A stretch of 64,000 nucleotides of DNA. Source: Qipengyuania citrea. GTDB taxonomy: Bacteria; Pseudomonadota; Alphaproteobacteria; Sphingomonadales; Sphingomonadaceae. Every line of letters starts with the position of its first letter. Position 1 is the stretch's first letter. The stretch lies in assembly GCF_009828015.1 (NCBI RefSeq), contig NZ_WTYG01000002.1, positions 453,360 to 517,359 on the forward strand, given 5' to 3'. A model generated the notes under the pieces. That model was not told the DNA's origin. It ran no database searches and saw only the letters and a program-made list of their open reading frames with translations. Position numbers and translations under genes: made by a program. Below, piece after piece: positions 63,493 to 64,000 of the stretch.

Positions 63493-64000
63493 ATGCTGCT
63501 CGCCGCCGATGTCGGAAATACCAATGTTGTCTTCGCGCTGATCGACAAGGGCGAGATCAAGGCGCGCTGGCGGATCGCCTCCGACCCGCGCCGGACGGGC
63601 GACGAATATGCCGTTTGGCTGCTGCAACTGGCCGAATTCCAGGGCTTCGACAGCGGCGAGATCGATCAGGTGATCATCGGCTCGGTCGTTCCCAAGGCGA
63701 TCCACAATCTCACGGTCCTGTCGGAAAAGTATCTCGGGATCACGCCGCTCATCGCGGGCCAGGACAAGGCGGCCTGGGGAATCGAGCTGGATATCGAACA
63801 GCCCAGCTCGCTGGGTGCGGACCGCGCGCTCAACACCATTGCGGCGCATGCCAAGCACGACGGCGATCTTATCGTCATCGATTTCGGCACCGCGACGACA
63901 TTCGACGTGGTCGATTTCAACGGCGCCTACAAGGGCGGCATCATTGCGCCCGGGATCAATCTCTCGCTTGACGCGCTGGTAGGGAACACGGCCAAATTGC
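63493..64000 (+). CDS. coaX: type III pantothenate kinase (5' part)
   Basis: First committed step of CoA synthesis: phosphorylates pantothenate. The gene is cut by the window end after 169 codons. Visible motifs are [15 protein letters not shown] (phosphate loop with Asp), [22 protein letters not shown] and [14 protein letters not shown], followed by [15 protein letters not shown]. This is the ASKHA-fold type, distinct from CoaA. The start ATG 63493 is 3 bases after the birA stop; birA-coaX after nuoN is a common alphaproteobacterial order. Confidence 0.93.
   Translation, partial: MLLAADVGNTNVVFALIDKGEIKARWRIASDPRRTGDEYAVWLLQLAEFQGFDSGEIDQVIIGSVVPKAIHNLTVLSEKYLGITPLIAGQDKAAWGIELDIEQPSSLGADRALNTIAAHAKHDGDLIVIDFGTATTFDVVDFNGAYKGGIIAPGINLSLDALVGNTAKL

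Noticed and set aside
1-64000. tRNA or rRNA genes
   Set aside because: Reading the intergenic gaps showed no cloverleaf with conserved T-loop sequence and no rRNA segments; a tRNA scan was not possible here.

Overview
The window is GC-rich, gene-dense chromosomal DNA. Overlapping ATGA/GTGA/TGATG start-stop junctions are frequent. Protein content, a complete nuoA-N operon of the alphaproteobacterial type running into birA and coaX, an RNase E with a large acidic insertion, and an exosortase A (XrtA) exopolysaccharide locus all point to an alphaproteobacterium. The most likely group is Sphingomonadales, close to Erythrobacteraceae; this is inferred from protein content and not tested by phylogeny. 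No rRNA, tRNA, transposase, phage gene or CRISPR array was recognised.

Layout. Positions 1-6.8 kb hold housekeeping genes: ispE, an N-formylglutamate amidohydrolase relative, ilvD, a small lipoprotein, nnr and an m5U-type RNA methyltransferase. Positions 6.8-24.7 kb are an XrtA/PEP-CTERM-associated locus. Its left part is a leftward operon (GNAT protein, acyl carrier protein, two alpha/beta hydrolases) divergent from an acyl-CoA ligase and a PLP decarboxylase. Its right part is a rightward run: export lipoprotein, chain-length protein, tyrosine autokinase, outer-membrane protein, AAA ATPase, polysaccharide deacetylase, FemAB-like protein, glycosyltransferase, exosortase A and an asparagine-synthase-like amidotransferase. 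Together these would make, export and modify a polysaccharide and sort PEP-CTERM proteins. No PEP-CTERM substrate was seen in the window.

Positions 24.7-31.8 kb carry a pirin, zapE, a PaaI-type thioesterase, sdhB without the other sdh genes, an SDR, a two-gene ATP-grasp operon of unknown product, and a small methyltransferase. Positions 31.8-47.2 kb carry rne, a cell-wall amidase, PBP1A, prfB, a methyltransferase with a lipoprotein signal, a nitronate-monooxygenase-like flavoprotein with an extra Cys cluster, a 2-hydroxyacid dehydrogenase, an SH3 protein, two tandem paralogous lipoproteins, a thiolase and an aldehyde dehydrogenase.

Positions 47.3-62.8 kb are the complete respiratory complex I operon. 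It contains three non-canonical genes: a lipoprotein between nuoC and nuoD, and two tiny membrane proteins either side of nuoE. NuoC has a long acidic tail, and a palindromic repeat sits between nuoI and nuoJ. birA and the 5' part of coaX close the window.

No single stretch is clearly a new system. The best candidates for undescribed biology are the carrier-protein/ligase/decarboxylase module of the XrtA locus, the tandem ATP-grasp operon, and the accessory genes inside the nuo operon.
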